This document shows positions 1-9,094 of a stretch of 64,000 bases of DNA, in pieces. This DNA is from Pseudomonadales bacterium (GTDB lineage Bacteria; Pseudomonadota; Gammaproteobacteria; Pseudomonadales; Azotimanducaceae): contig JAQXDL010000010.1 in NCBI GenBank assembly GCA_029251375.1, forward strand, positions 1 through 64,000, read 5' to 3'. The first letter of the stretch is position 1. Every line of letters starts with the position of its first letter. Made by a program: the position numbers and the translations under genes. The notes below the pieces were generated by a model. That model saw only the letters and a list, made by a program, of their open reading frames with translations. It ran no database searches and had not been told where the DNA came from.

Positions 1-78
1 GATCTTATCAGCTTCTGATTACTCGCCGACATCTGACGATCGTTATAGGCAGCTGTTTACGCGCGTGTCGAGCAAACC

Positions 79-657
79 TTAGTTCTTGTCTAGGGTCTGC
101 GCGACCAGGTTTTTGATGTAAGGCCGAGTCACTTTCTGGAAACGAATCAAAACTTTATACCAGACCGCGCCGTAAAGTGCGTCGATCAACAGATCAATGT
201 CGAAGTGTTTGGGGAACAGGTTTTTTTTCTGCGCCTGCCGGCAAGCCTCAACAATCAGCTTGATGCGCGGCGCATAAATTGCTTCTTCCATGCGTTTATA
301 CAGTTTCGGGTCCCGGTGCGCTTCGGCGAGCACGCATATAGCGGCCTGTCTGCAATCAGCACGAGACAGTCGTTGGCCAAATGATAACAACGAGTTTTCT
401 AAAAAGTCACGCAAAGGGATTTGGTCATCGTAGGCGGCCAGCGGCGGCATTAAACGATCGCGCCACACTTCCAAGACTAAATCTGCACGGGACGGCCACC
501 ATCGATAAATGGTTTGCTTGCCGACCCCGGCCTCGCTTGCGACTTTTTCAATCGAAAAATCCACATAGCCAGACGAGCCGAGCAATTTGATCGTCGCGTC
601 GACAATGGCCTTGTGCGAACGCGCGTTGCGTCTTTTTGTATCGGGTTTTGGCTGCAT
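79..657 (-). CDS. TetR/AcrR family transcriptional regulator
   Basis: DNA-binding repressor of 192 residues, the usual TetR length. The N-terminal helix-turn-helix lies at about residues 32-66 and includes the characteristic 'VGKQTIYRWW' recognition helix followed by 'PSRADLVLEVW'. The remainder is a helical ligand-binding and dimerisation domain with no recognisable ligand signature. An AGGAGAACC stretch just upstream gives a good ribosome binding site for the ATG. It is the last gene of a minus-strand group that includes a Dabb protein and an IorA/IorB-type molybdenum hydroxylase. By analogy with other TetR proteins next to catabolic enzymes it may repress them; the inducer is unknown. Confidence 0.93.
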   Translation of the reverse strand: MQPKPDTKRRNARSHKAIVDATIKLLGSSGYVDFSIEKVASEAGVGKQTIYRWWPSRADLVLEVWRDRLMPPLAAYDDQIPLRDFLENSLLSFGQRLSRADCRQAAICVLAEAHRDPKLYKRMEEAIYAPRIKLIVEACRQAQKKNLFPKHFDIDLLIDALYGAVWYKVLIRFQKVTRPYIKNLVAQTLDKN

Positions 658-749
658 GGTTCTCCTTGCTTTAATCGAGCGGTGGCTGTCTCACTGAGTC
701 GTTTGCTGTGACGGAATCAGGCTATTGGATTTTCTGCGCTTCATTGCGT

Positions 750-1175
750 CTAATCAGCCTTGTAATCGTAGATCACACCGCGCGCGACGTGCGGCATAGT
801 GATCTCGCTAGAAATCTTTTTGTGGTGAGGATCAAGCGCAAAGGCCCGTAGTGCGTCTTCATCTTTAAAGATCATGGTGAAAGCGACGCTGAAGCTGTCG
901 TCGACGACTTGTCGATCGCTCATAATCGGCGTGCCGATCAGGACTTTTTCCACCATGGGCAGATCTTGCATCGCCTTTGCTGAACGAATGATCTCGGCGA
1001 CTTTGGCATCGGTTGTGTCTGGCTTTAACCAAAAAACCACGGTGTGGTAGACGCTAGCTTGTTCGGCCTTGATTGGTGCCGCTACGAGCAACGTTAGCGT
1101 AAGTAAGGTTGTCGCAATCATGGTCAGCGTGGTGGAATGACGTTTTTTAATTGCTGATGTTTTCGTGCGTTTCAT
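750..1175 (-). CDS. Secreted Dabb (stress-responsive A/B barrel) domain protein
   Basis: The mature part, from about 'VYHTVVFWLKPDT' onward, matches the Dabb ferredoxin-like barrel family: a small dimeric alpha/beta barrel seen in stress proteins and some polyketide cyclases. The ATG at 1175 is preferred over the in-frame start at 1274, because GGAG lies 7 bases before it and the protein then opens with a basic stretch plus a hydrophobic segment ending 'LVAAPIKA', a good export signal. The product is 141 residues and probably periplasmic. It lies 95 bp downstream of the molybdenum hydroxylase large subunit on the same strand, so it is probably co-transcribed. Its substrate is unknown. Confidence 0.85.
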   Translation of the reverse strand: MKRTKTSAIKKRHSTTLTMIATTLLTLTLLVAAPIKAEQASVYHTVVFWLKPDTTDAKVAEIIRSAKAMQDLPMVEKVLIGTPIMSDRQVVDDSFSVAFTMIFKDEDALRAFALDPHHKKISSEITMPHVARGVIYDYKAD

Positions 1176-1270
1176 TTTGGATCTCCGTTTGTTCTGACTA
1201 AATTCAAAAGCAGGATCAAGTTCAAGAGCGTGATCTCGATCATGCGTGTGATGCGTCGGTTTCAGTTTCT

Positions 1271-3463
1271 TCAAACAACATCCTTAAAAGATATAGGAAG
1301 GCTTAAGGCGCGAAAGCCGCTTGCAGCACGAATGGCATTGGCGATAGCGGGTGGTCCAGCGACCAACGCGACTTCACCCGCACCCGCCGGTGGAATGTTG
1401 GGCTGGTCGACAATTTCGATATCCAAGCTTGGCATGTCCGCCATGCGAGCAATCGAGTAATTGTCAAAGTTAGCACTTTGAATCGTGTTATCGCCAACTT
1501 CAAAACTCTCAAGCAACGCCATGCCGACACTCCAGGCGAGATTACTTTCTATTTGCGCCCTTAGCTGCCCGGGGTTGACCGCCATACCGACATCTTGGAC
1601 ACAGCTCATGTGCAACACGTTGATTTTTTGTGTCTCATGGTCGATATGAATATCTGCGCTCACCGCGACATAACAGCGTTTGTCGTAAATACCGCAGGCA
1701 AACCCACGACCGTAGCCAGCGCCTTTGGGTAGCGATCTTTTTGCACTTAATGCGGCCACAAGCTGTAAACAATTTTGCAGACGAGGCTGGCCGCCGTCCA
1801 TTTGTGCAATCTTAAACTCGACCGGGTCTATATTTTTTTGTTGAGCCAGTTCATCCATGGCGGACTCGATGGCAAAGATCGCTGGCGCACCATTGAGTGA
1901 GCGCCAGACGCCAAGATCGATAGGCAGGTCAACATCTTTGTATTCGACCCGTTGGTGCGGCACGCTGTAGGGCGATAAAGCACCTTTGACGACACCCATA
2001 TCTTCAGCCAAGCGGGCAACCGGAAGCAGCCAGTCTGGCAGACGCTCGCGCGCAAAAACGACGTGACCGGTGATGTAGCCATACCACCAATCCGATAGGT
2101 TGCCGGCGTCGTCCGTGGCAATGCGCACTCGATGCGCTGACGCAGGACGACTGCGACTAGCAGTGAATTCGTCTTGCCGTGTCCACTGTACTTTTACTGT
2201 CTGCTTAACGGCGCGCGCCAGTCTTACCGCGTCGCGTTCAACTTCATAGTGTTCGCGGCCGCCGAATCCGCCGCCAAGTCGTTGTGGATGAACAACTACG
2301 TCATTCTCTGACAGTCCTGTATCCATTGAGGCAAAGCGTTTGATACCAAAGGGGTCCTGCGTGCCGGTCCAGATCTCTAACGCGTGATCGGTTTCGCCTT
2401 CATTGTCGACATCATTAAATCGAGCAATCGCGGCACGCGGCTCTTGAGCCGCGTGGGTTTGTGTTTGGACATCAAAGCGCAGGTCAATTGCCCAGTCGAC
2501 ATCTTTGCGGTGTGCTTCATCCAGCAGTATATGTTCCAGATCCCCCAAAGCCATTTCCGCATCAACATCAACCAGTCGATCGATTTCCTGTTGATTGATA
2601 GGCTGTTGCAGATCCCATGTGACGCTGATTTTTGCCATCGCGGCATCGACCGCGCTCGGTGTTTTGCACACCACCCCAACAAATTCGTCCTGTTGCACCA
2701 ATTTAACAAAACCTTTGGTGTCAGATACCCCTGTGGTATCAAGCTTACCGATTCGTGCGTTACGTACCGGTGGTTGTATGGCGCGGCCGAACAGGAGGTT
2801 CTGCATCGGCACGTCAGCGGTATAAACGGCGCCGCCGGTCACTAGCGCGCGAATATCTAGGGGTGTCACGTCGTGGCCAACTTGTTTCTTGTCGCGGGTT
2901 GCGTCGAACGTGTAAAGGTTTGGTGCCGGTTTGCTGTCGTCGAACTCAACCATGAGGTTCGTCTGATCAACCAGATCTGCGTATTTCAATTTTCGGCCAT
3001 CTGTCGTTTGGAAACCGCCCGCATCATCAAGGATATCTGAGCCGGGTATGCCAAGCTTAATCGCTGCGCGTGCCCTCATGCTTTCGCGTAGTGTGGCAGC
3101 GGCAATGGCGGTTGGCCGTGAAAAAGCGGTTAACGACATGCTGCCTGCCGTCACAGCGATGGGTGTCACATCGCTGGTACTGGGGGTAACACCCTCGATA
3201 TCTTGCACGTTTAAATTGAGTTCTTCAGCGACGATTTGCGCTAAACCAGTGTTCGCGTTCTGGCCCATATCCATGCGCGCAAAAAACATACGACATACGC
3301 CATCAGGTCGAATTTGTAACCAGGCCGCACCAGATTCTGCATCGGGGAAGATAACGGTAGGTGCGACAGAGATTGCTTTGTTACGCAGGGTGTACAGCAC
3401 AGTTGCACCGCCGGCGACCCAGCCGGTTGCAATGAGGAATTTACGACGGGAAATGCCAGCCAT
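1271..3463 (-). CDS. Molybdopterin-binding large subunit, xanthine dehydrogenase family (IorB-like)
   Basis: Large catalytic subunit (730 residues) of an isoquinoline 1-oxidoreductase type molybdenum hydroxylase, which hydroxylates N-heterocycles or oxidises aldehydes using water as oxygen source. It opens with a Tat signal, 'SRRKFLIATG' then a hydrophobic stretch, as expected for IorB-type enzymes that fold with cofactor before export. A glycine-rich molybdopterin segment 'RLGGGFGGREHYEVERD' lies near the middle, and the C-terminus carries the typical 'GAGEVALVAGPPAIANAI'. Its ATG overlaps the stop codon of the iron-sulfur subunit as TAATG, indicating translational coupling. No FAD subunit lies nearby, which fits the IorAB subclass that passes electrons to cytochromes. 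The actual substrate cannot be read from sequence. Confidence 0.93.
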   Translation of the reverse strand: MAGISRRKFLIATGWVAGGATVLYTLRNKAISVAPTVIFPDAESGAAWLQIRPDGVCRMFFARMDMGQNANTGLAQIVAEELNLNVQDIEGVTPSTSDVTPIAVTAGSMSLTAFSRPTAIAAATLRESMRARAAIKLGIPGSDILDDAGGFQTTDGRKLKYADLVDQTNLMVEFDDSKPAPNLYTFDATRDKKQVGHDVTPLDIRALVTGGAVYTADVPMQNLLFGRAIQPPVRNARIGKLDTTGVSDTKGFVKLVQQDEFVGVVCKTPSAVDAAMAKISVTWDLQQPINQQEIDRLVDVDAEMALGDLEHILLDEAHRKDVDWAIDLRFDVQTQTHAAQEPRAAIARFNDVDNEGETDHALEIWTGTQDPFGIKRFASMDTGLSENDVVVHPQRLGGGFGGREHYEVERDAVRLARAVKQTVKVQWTRQDEFTASRSRPASAHRVRIATDDAGNLSDWWYGYITGHVVFARERLPDWLLPVARLAEDMGVVKGALSPYSVPHQRVEYKDVDLPIDLGVWRSLNGAPAIFAIESAMDELAQQKNIDPVEFKIAQMDGGQPRLQNCLQLVAALSAKRSLPKGAGYGRGFACGIYDKRCYVAVSADIHIDHETQKINVLHMSCVQDVGMAVNPGQLRAQIESNLAWSVGMALLESFEVGDNTIQSANFDNYSIARMADMPSLDIEIVDQPNIPPAGAGEVALVAGPPAIANAIRAASGFRALSLPISFKDVV

Positions 3464-3933
3464 TAGTTTGCCTCCCGCATGACGATCGCCGCCTTTTTAA
3501 TCGATTTTCGAATACGGTCGTAAGTACCGCAACGACACAGGTTGCCATTCATCGCTTGGTCTATATCAGCGTCATCAGGGTCCGGTGTCGTCTCTAGCAA
3601 TGCGAGTGCTTGCATGATCTGGCCTGATTGGCAGTAGCCGCATTGCGGGACGTTCTCGTCAATCCAGGCCTGCTGAAGTGGATGCAGGGTGCCGTCATCG
3701 GCGGCGAGGCCTTCGATGGTTAAAATATTTTTATCTGCGGCCTGTTTGACTGACATTAAACAACTGCTGACGGGACTGCCCTCAACGTGCACCAAACATG
3801 CACCGCATTGGCCGATGCCACAACTAAAGCGTGTGCCGGGTAAACCCAAATGATCTCGTAAAACAGTCAGTAGTGTTTCATCTTGCCAATCTGTCGCAAC
3901 CTGGCGCTCGACGCCGTTAATGTTCAGCTTCAT
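3463..3933 (-). CDS. (2Fe-2S)-binding small subunit of molybdenum hydroxylase (IorA-like)
   Basis: Electron-transfer subunit of 156 residues with two iron-sulfur domains. The plant-ferredoxin-type cluster uses C38, C43, C46 and C58. The C-terminal helical cluster uses C98, C101, C133 and C135 in 'CGYC...CRC'. All eight ligands are present. The ATG at 3933 is chosen because GAGG lies upstream; an in-frame TTG six codons earlier is less likely. It is the first gene of the group, directly coupled to the large subunit through TAATG. A near-palindrome at 3970-3986 lies just upstream and may be the operator for the group. Confidence 0.94.
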   Translation of the reverse strand: MKLNINGVERQVATDWQDETLLTVLRDHLGLPGTRFSCGIGQCGACLVHVEGSPVSSCLMSVKQAADKNILTIEGLAADDGTLHPLQQAWIDENVPQCGYCQSGQIMQALALLETTPDPDDADIDQAMNGNLCRCGTYDRIRKSIKKAAIVMREAN

Positions 3934-3969
3934 TATTATTGATCCTCGCAAACGTCAGATAATTTTATA

Positions 3970-3986
3970 CGAGACGGTTCGTCTTG
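3970..3986. promoter_or_regulatory. Candidate TetR-type operator palindrome
   Basis: The sequence has AGACG, a 3 bp spacer and CGTCT as perfect 5 bp arms, with partial symmetry beyond (CGAGACG GTT CGTCTTG). It sits 37-53 bp in front of the IorA-like start codon, where a repressor would overlap the promoter. A TetR gene ends the same gene group. The link between the two is inference from position and symmetry only. Confidence 0.4.
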
Positions 3987-4019
3987 CCAAGAGCGAAATT
4001 GAAGAGCATAGTTTGCTCG

Positions 4020-4321
4020 TTATTCAAATACAGCTTCAATAACCTCATCATTACCATCTAGGGAAATGGTGCAGGTAAAGACATTTTGAGTCAGCGAGCT
4101 GTTGACGTGAATCGTCTTATCTTGGCCATCTTCAACCTGCTCGTAGCGCAAGAACAGCCCAGTATCCAACTGTCTCGTCACACTGTCGCGAGTCACTCCT
4201 TTGACGAAATTCCCGCATAGGTAAATCACTTCATCTCTGGCGGAGACTAAATAAAAGCTAGCAACGATAATCGACCCGATGATGGCAAACACTAGGATCG
4301 CTATTTGAATTTTTTACGCAT
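4020..4321 (-). CDS. Small hypothetical membrane or exported protein, start region frameshifted
   Basis: I do not recognise this protein of about 100 residues. The open frame as it stands (4020-4292) could begin only at a GTG inside a hydrophobic segment ('VFAIIGSIIVASFYLVSA'). In the neighbouring frame an ATG at 4321 begins M-R-K-K and then hits a stop. If the six-A run at 4310-4315 had seven A, the two would join as MRKKIQIAILVFAIIGS, a textbook signal anchor. A one-base loss in a homopolymer, sequencing error or slippage are all possible. The soluble part holds two cysteines and many acidic residues. Confidence 0.5.
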
Positions 4322-4374
4322 TTTTATGGCTTCTGAAGAACAGTAAATGAGCCGTTAAAAGACAACTCATAACG

Positions 4375-5376
4375 CTAACCCGTGATTTTTTGAATATCCT
4401 GAATGACTTGCTTAGGCATTTGCGGTTCGCAACTCACAACATCAACTAATCCACCGAAACGCTTTTCTATCGCCACGGCAATTTCGTCGTAGCGGCCCAC
4501 CGCTGCAAACAAGTGAACAATGTCGTCAGTAATTTCTTTTGTCATTTCCTGCCACTGGCCTCGCTTCGACATTTCGTTGAGTTTCAAACCAAGATCTTTA
4601 AGATCATGCGCTTCAAACACAGGCCAATAGGAAGGTGTCGAGCCATAAAAACCAATACGCTGACGAACCCATTCAAACATCTTCTCTACCGACTCATCAT
4701 CCTCACCGGTTGCGACGAAACCTCCTCCAGAGATTTCGAACTCAGCTCTGCACTTACCTCTTTTGTCTAACGCTTTGTCTAACGTCGGCATCACTGCGTT
4801 TTCAATATAGCGTCGCGTACAAAATGGATGCAATAAGACACCATCACAAACAGAACCTGCAACTCGCATCATGTGAGGGCCAACCGCAGCAATAAGAATA
4901 CGAGGCGGCGCACAGGACAAGGGTTCTGGCGTGAAATTCGGAGTCATCAAACTGAATTGATAATGATCACCTTGATAATTGAGTTGCTCACCGGTCATCC
5001 AACACTGCCAAATGGCCCGAATAGACTCAACATACTCTCGCATCCGGGGCGCAGGCGCAGACCATGGCACACTAAATCGCCTAACATTGTGGCCTTTAAC
5101 TTGACTACCCAACCCGAGCGAGAAACGTCCGCCTGATGCGGCCTGCAGATCCCATGCAACCATAGCTGCCGACATTGGGCTGCGATTAAACGCGATAGCA
5201 ATACTTGTTCTTAACTCAAGACTTTGTGTGTTTGTTGCGGCGACCGCTAAAGGTAGGTAAGCATCGTGACGGTTCTCCTGCGTGGTCACACCATCAAAGC
5301 CGTTTTTTTCGACCTGCTTTGCCGCTGCATCAACGGCGTTTAGATCGTGTGTCGGCAGAGAAGTTGTTACCTTCAT
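4375..5376 (-). CDS. LLM-class flavin/F420-dependent oxidoreductase (TIGR03617-like)
   Basis: Luciferase-like TIM-barrel oxidoreductase of 333 residues that uses FMN or F420 to oxidise or reduce a small substrate. Family hallmarks are 'FDGVTTQENRHDAYLPL', 'GGRFSLGLGSQVKGHN' and the central 'PPRILIAAVGPHMMRVAG'. The start at 5376 is chosen because GGAG lies 8 bases upstream; the in-frame extension to 5415 has no ribosome site. It is one of three LLM enzymes in the window. Whether it uses F420 or FMN cannot be decided here, since no F420 biosynthesis gene is present. Confidence 0.88.
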   Translation of the reverse strand: MKVTTSLPTHDLNAVDAAAKQVEKNGFDGVTTQENRHDAYLPLAVAATNTQSLELRTSIAIAFNRSPMSAAMVAWDLQAASGGRFSLGLGSQVKGHNVRRFSVPWSAPAPRMREYVESIRAIWQCWMTGEQLNYQGDHYQFSLMTPNFTPEPLSCAPPRILIAAVGPHMMRVAGSVCDGVLLHPFCTRRYIENAVMPTLDKALDKRGKCRAEFEISGGGFVATGEDDESVEKMFEWVRQRIGFYGSTPSYWPVFEAHDLKDLGLKLNEMSKRGQWQEMTKEITDDIVHLFAAVGRYDEIAVAIEKRFGGLVDVVSCEPQMPKQVIQDIQKITG

Positions 5377-5508
5377 GGGTTTCTCCAATTTTACTCGAAT
5401 GACCGATAGCCTCACCTAATTTGAAGTTTTGGTCACAAGCACCAAACATTACTGCCGGGTGCTAGTGCCCAAATAAATCCTAACTGCAATTAGGTCGACA
5501 GCTGTTCG

Positions 5509-5585
5509 GACTGAGCTATGACTAAGCTATGACTAAGCTATGACTAAAATAAGACTGAGTTAAGACCGAGTTAAGACTGAGTTAA
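5509..5585. repeat. Tandem array, seven 11-bp units, overlapping a gene's stop codon
   Basis: Read on the minus strand the seven units are TTAACTCAGTC, TTAACTCGGTC, TTAACTCAGTC, TTATTTTAGTC, ATAGCTTAGTC (twice) and ATAGCTCAGTC. All are exactly 11 bp with no spacer. The first unit is the last coding part of the LLM gene at 5571-6443, and the stop TAA is in the second. Every unit contains TAA or TAG. With an 11 bp period, three successive units place stops in all three frames. Confidence 0.95.
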
Positions 5586-6443
5586 GGGAATAATTTTTTC
5601 ACCGAATTCAGCCATGCGATCAAGACCACCAGGTCCTGCAAAGAAAAAGGCTGGAATCATGATGCGTCCAACCCCAAGCGCTGCCATCTCTTCAATTCCC
5701 GCCACAGGGTTCGCCATCTGCGCGCCGAACATGGCGTTGATCTCAATTTCACTTGGGTCTCTATTCGCTTTTTCTGACGCTTGCCGCACACGCTCTAACA
5801 ATTTGCCTAAACGCTCACTATCACCCTCACCTGGGAAGTAACCGTCAGCCAGTTTGACCGCTCGATTTATCGCCGCATCAGTGTCACCGCCTACAATGAC
5901 TGGGATATTTCCATTCACTGGGCGAGGACTACAGGTAGCTGGATCGAAGTCGACAAAATCGCCGTGAAACTCCGCGTGAGGACCCGCCCAAAGTGCTCGC
6001 ATGGCTTCGATGTACTCATCGTTTCTTGCACCACGCCGTTCCCATGGGACACCTAGGGCATCGAACTCTTCCCGCATCCAACCAACACCCAAGCCGAGTT
6101 CGACTCGACCGCCGGACAGTTGATCAAGTGTGGCAAGCTCTTTAGCCAATATAAGCGGGTTACGCTGCGGCACAATCAGAATACATGTGCCCAAGCGAAG
6201 TGTTGGTGCCGCTGCTGCTGCAAAGGCCAACCAAATCAGCGGGTCTGGGATAGGTGTTTCAGGCTCTGCCGGGATTTTGCCATCCTTTGTATAAGGGTAT
6301 TTCGAGACGATCGAATCCGGCATCAAGACATGTTCTCCGCCCCAGACTGATTCAAACCCAACTTGCTCCGCACGCTGACATAACTCTAATGATGCGGGGC
6401 CGTCGATCGCGATACTACTCGCAAAAGCTAATCCGACTTTCAT
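5571..6443 (-). CDS. LLM-class flavin/F420-dependent oxidoreductase (TIGR03619-like)
   Basis: Luciferase-like monooxygenase fold, 290 residues. Motifs include 'FESVWGGEHVLMP', 'LRLGTCILIVPQRNP', 'GGRVELGLGVGWMREEF' and 'PVIVGGDTDAAINRA', all typical of the TIGR03619 F420-dependent subgroup. TAGGAG lies 9 bases before the ATG. The C-terminus ends in a Leu-Thr-Gln-Ser that is itself the first unit of an 11 bp tandem array. It is upstream of the neighbouring LLM gene on the same strand, about 195 bp away, with the array between them. Cofactor and substrate are not determined. Confidence 0.9.
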   Translation of the reverse strand: MKVGLAFASSIAIDGPASLELCQRAEQVGFESVWGGEHVLMPDSIVSKYPYTKDGKIPAEPETPIPDPLIWLAFAAAAAPTLRLGTCILIVPQRNPLILAKELATLDQLSGGRVELGLGVGWMREEFDALGVPWERRGARNDEYIEAMRALWAGPHAEFHGDFVDFDPATCSPRPVNGNIPVIVGGDTDAAINRAVKLADGYFPGEGDSERLGKLLERVRQASEKANRDPSEIEINAMFGAQMANPVAGIEEMAALGVGRIMIPAFFFAGPGGLDRMAEFGEKIIPLTQS

Positions 6444-6503
6444 ATTATTTCTCCTACCTAAAATGGTTACCGAATATTCATACTAGATCTAAAAGTACGC
6501 TGA

Positions 6504-7499
6504 TTAACGACTAATTGAAATCGCCTCGCCATAACGAAGCTGTTTTAAATTTGCTGGTAAAACCAACTGCTGCAGTTCGAACGCAAACGTACTATCAAAT
6601 GACAGCACGAGCTTACTTTGGTCAACTTTACCCAAGGTATCAAACATATCGTCGTGATGAATAATATAAACGTTGTTCGGGTTGGTTTTGACTACTTTCT
6701 CGTAGATATATTCTTGCTGGTAGTCTCTCGGTAAGTCGCGTAGACCACCGACACCTAAAAAGACCGCATCAACAGCTAAGTCACCAAGCGCACCTGCGAC
6801 AAAACCAGCACTGCCTTCCACTAGCATCACACCCGACGGATGTTCGATCACGATCGAGTAGGCCTGACCAAGTTGCCACGCGGTATAATCCGCTGGAATT
6901 TCAAAAGGCTCAGAGATAACACCATCAATACCTGAGTTTGAGCCCAGCGGCGCGTGTTCAGAAGCATAGAACGTCACTTTAAACTGACCAAAATTATAAA
7001 TTTTGTCCACATCGACGATGCCAATTTGAGATTCAGGTAACTTGGCACTGCGTCCAATATTTGCGGTCGATTGCGAACCCAACAGCAATGCACCGGTGAA
7101 TTTTGCGACTTCACCGCTATCTAACGCGTGATCAAAATGTGAGTGGACCGGCATCACAGCTGCGACACGATCCATACCGAATCGATCAACAACCCTCGCA
7201 ATCGTATCCAACTCTGGTGATATTGGTCTTTTTAACGCAACATCTAACAAGCCTGGGCGAGAAAAATAACCATCGATAAGCAGTTGCGTTTCGCCATCGT
7301 CAATTAGTAGCGTTGAGACACCAAACCATTTAACTGTGACTACCGATGCGCGATCGCCCGACTTTTTTTCATAAGAGCCTTGGTAAGGATTCTCATAGTC
7401 AATGCCAACTTCGTCCATTGAGGGCTGCATGAGATACACGCCAACGGAACCTAAAACCAACGCCATCAGAATTAGCGCCAACCACTTTAAGAAAACCAT
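6504..7499 (-). CDS. Membrane-anchored MBL-fold metallo-hydrolase
   Basis: Metallo-beta-lactamase-fold hydrolase of 331 residues with an N-terminal membrane anchor ('WLALILMALVLGSVGVYLM'). The metal motif HxHxDH is present as 'HSHFDHALDSG' near residue 122, and a later His pair occurs in 'VYIIHHDDMFD'. The position that usually carries the bridging Asp reads 'GVMLVEGSAG', so a Glu may replace it. It resembles the UlaG-like or lactonase-like branch rather than true beta-lactamases. It lies between an LLM oxidoreductase and a GPH transporter on the same strand. The ribosome site is weak. Substrate unknown. Confidence 0.83.
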   Translation of the reverse strand: MVFLKWLALILMALVLGSVGVYLMQPSMDEVGIDYENPYQGSYEKKSGDRASVVTVKWFGVSTLLIDDGETQLLIDGYFSRPGLLDVALKRPISPELDTIARVVDRFGMDRVAAVMPVHSHFDHALDSGEVAKFTGALLLGSQSTANIGRSAKLPESQIGIVDVDKIYNFGQFKVTFYASEHAPLGSNSGIDGVISEPFEIPADYTAWQLGQAYSIVIEHPSGVMLVEGSAGFVAGALGDLAVDAVFLGVGGLRDLPRDYQQEYIYEKVVKTNPNNVYIIHHDDMFDTLGKVDQSKLVLSFDSTFAFELQQLVLPANLKQLRYGEAISISR

Positions 7500-7565
7500 A
7501 CTCGTTTGAACCCGTGAAAAGTTTTTATTATAACTGAGCCAATAGATTCCCTCTTAAACCGCCGC

Positions 7566-8996
7566 CTAAGCGCGTTTTCTCTCGAGTAAAATCTGTTGAA
7601 TTTCAGCATGACGTTGCTCAGTCAATTTGTAATGCAGCATGCACCAAACACCTAGAACGGCAAACATACCCAGCAACGGTCCGTAAATAGCACCAAGATT
7701 AAAGACGATCGCTGGCGCAACAGCGCCTGGTATGGCCCCCGCTGGAAACGAAATCAAATCTAAACCAAATCCAGCAAACATACTGCCTAAACCTGATGCA
7801 CCTTTACCCGCAAAGGATATCGCCCCAAAGAAAATACCTTCTTGCCTTCGTTCAGTGAGGACCTCGTGCTCATCTGCAACGTCCGCCATCATTGAATTTG
7901 CAGTAACCACCGCTTGAACCGCACCCACGCCAGCAATGAAACCAAACCCGATCAACAATGGCGTTAATGCACCGACACCATTTTCCGGAAAAAAACCGAA
8001 CAGTCGTAAAACAACAGGCAATGCGGCAAAAATAAAATACGTCATCGCGCCGACGATCATCGTGCGTCGTTTATCGAACCGCTCATGTACCCTGCGCGTC
8101 ATCGCAATACCAAACAAGAAGCCAACCGGCGTTGCCATCAACAACATCGCTTTGGCGGCATCATCTAACTCCCAAAAGAAGTTGGCCATGTACAACGCCA
8201 GCGCCGATTGCAGACCAACCATGACATAAGAAGATAGCGTTGCACCGGCAAGCCATTTAAACGACCCGTTGCTTAAAGCTTCCATCGTATCTCGAAAAGC
8301 GCCAACCAACGTTTTCCAAAGACCTGTTCGTTCGAGAAATTTAGTTTCGTTTAAAAAAGGAATTCGATGATGAGTGCCAACACCGGAGATCAATATCGTA
8401 ATAACCATCGCGACCGCCAACGCCAATGCAAAAGGCGGATAATTAGACGCAATCAAATCCCCAGACTGCTCACCTATATCCCTAAAAAAGTAACCAAAGG
8501 AAATTGCGATAACACCCAAATTACCGACAACAGAAAAAAGCTGCCGAAAGCCAACAATACTTGTTCGCTCGGTGTAGTGACTTGATAACTCAGCACCAAG
8601 CGCCAAGTGAGGCACGTGATACAAGGTCATGGCACCACGGGTTAAAATCGTGAAAACTGTCATCCAAATAAACAGACCGGTTGTGCCAAGCCCATCCATA
8701 GGAACAAATAGGAAGTAAAATGCTATCGCCAACGGTATTGCAGAGGCGTACATGAATGGATGCCGACGGCCCCACTTGGATCGGCAGTTATCAGAGATAG
8801 AGCCCGCAATTGGATCTGTGACGGCATCAAAGCACAGGGCTATAAATATGGCGATGCCAGCCAAACTACCAGACAGGCCTAACACCTGATTGTAATAAAG
8901 CAGTAAGAATGTGCCAAAGGCGGCATTCTTTATGCCTTCCGCCGCCTGGCCAATACCGTAACTAAGTTTCGTTGTTAAATTTACATCGCTCGTCAC
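7566..8996 (-). CDS. GPH-family (glycoside-pentoside-hexuronide:cation) MFS transporter
   Basis: Integral membrane symporter of 476 residues with about twelve hydrophobic segments. The N-terminal 'KLSYGIGQAAEGIKNAAFG' and the loop 'FDAVTDPIAGSISDN' followed by 'SKWGRRHPFMY' are signatures of the GPH family. Family members usually import sugars with Na+ or H+, but many marine homologues sit in lipid or steroid degradation loci, so the substrate is open. It lies 66 bp upstream of the MBL hydrolase gene on the same strand. Confidence 0.9.
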   Translation of the reverse strand: MTSDVNLTTKLSYGIGQAAEGIKNAAFGTFLLLYYNQVLGLSGSLAGIAIFIALCFDAVTDPIAGSISDNCRSKWGRRHPFMYASAIPLAIAFYFLFVPMDGLGTTGLFIWMTVFTILTRGAMTLYHVPHLALGAELSSHYTERTSIVGFRQLFSVVGNLGVIAISFGYFFRDIGEQSGDLIASNYPPFALALAVAMVITILISGVGTHHRIPFLNETKFLERTGLWKTLVGAFRDTMEALSNGSFKWLAGATLSSYVMVGLQSALALYMANFFWELDDAAKAMLLMATPVGFLFGIAMTRRVHERFDKRRTMIVGAMTYFIFAALPVVLRLFGFFPENGVGALTPLLIGFGFIAGVGAVQAVVTANSMMADVADEHEVLTERRQEGIFFGAISFAGKGASGLGSMFAGFGLDLISFPAGAIPGAVAPAIVFNLGAIYGPLLGMFAVLGVWCMLHYKLTEQRHAEIQQILLERKRA

Positions 8997-9094
8997 AAAC
9001 TGCTACCAAATACTTTTACATCAAATTACGTGCCATCGACAATAACCAAGATATGCCAAAATAGCACTGCAAGAGCACCTTGTTCACAATCTAG

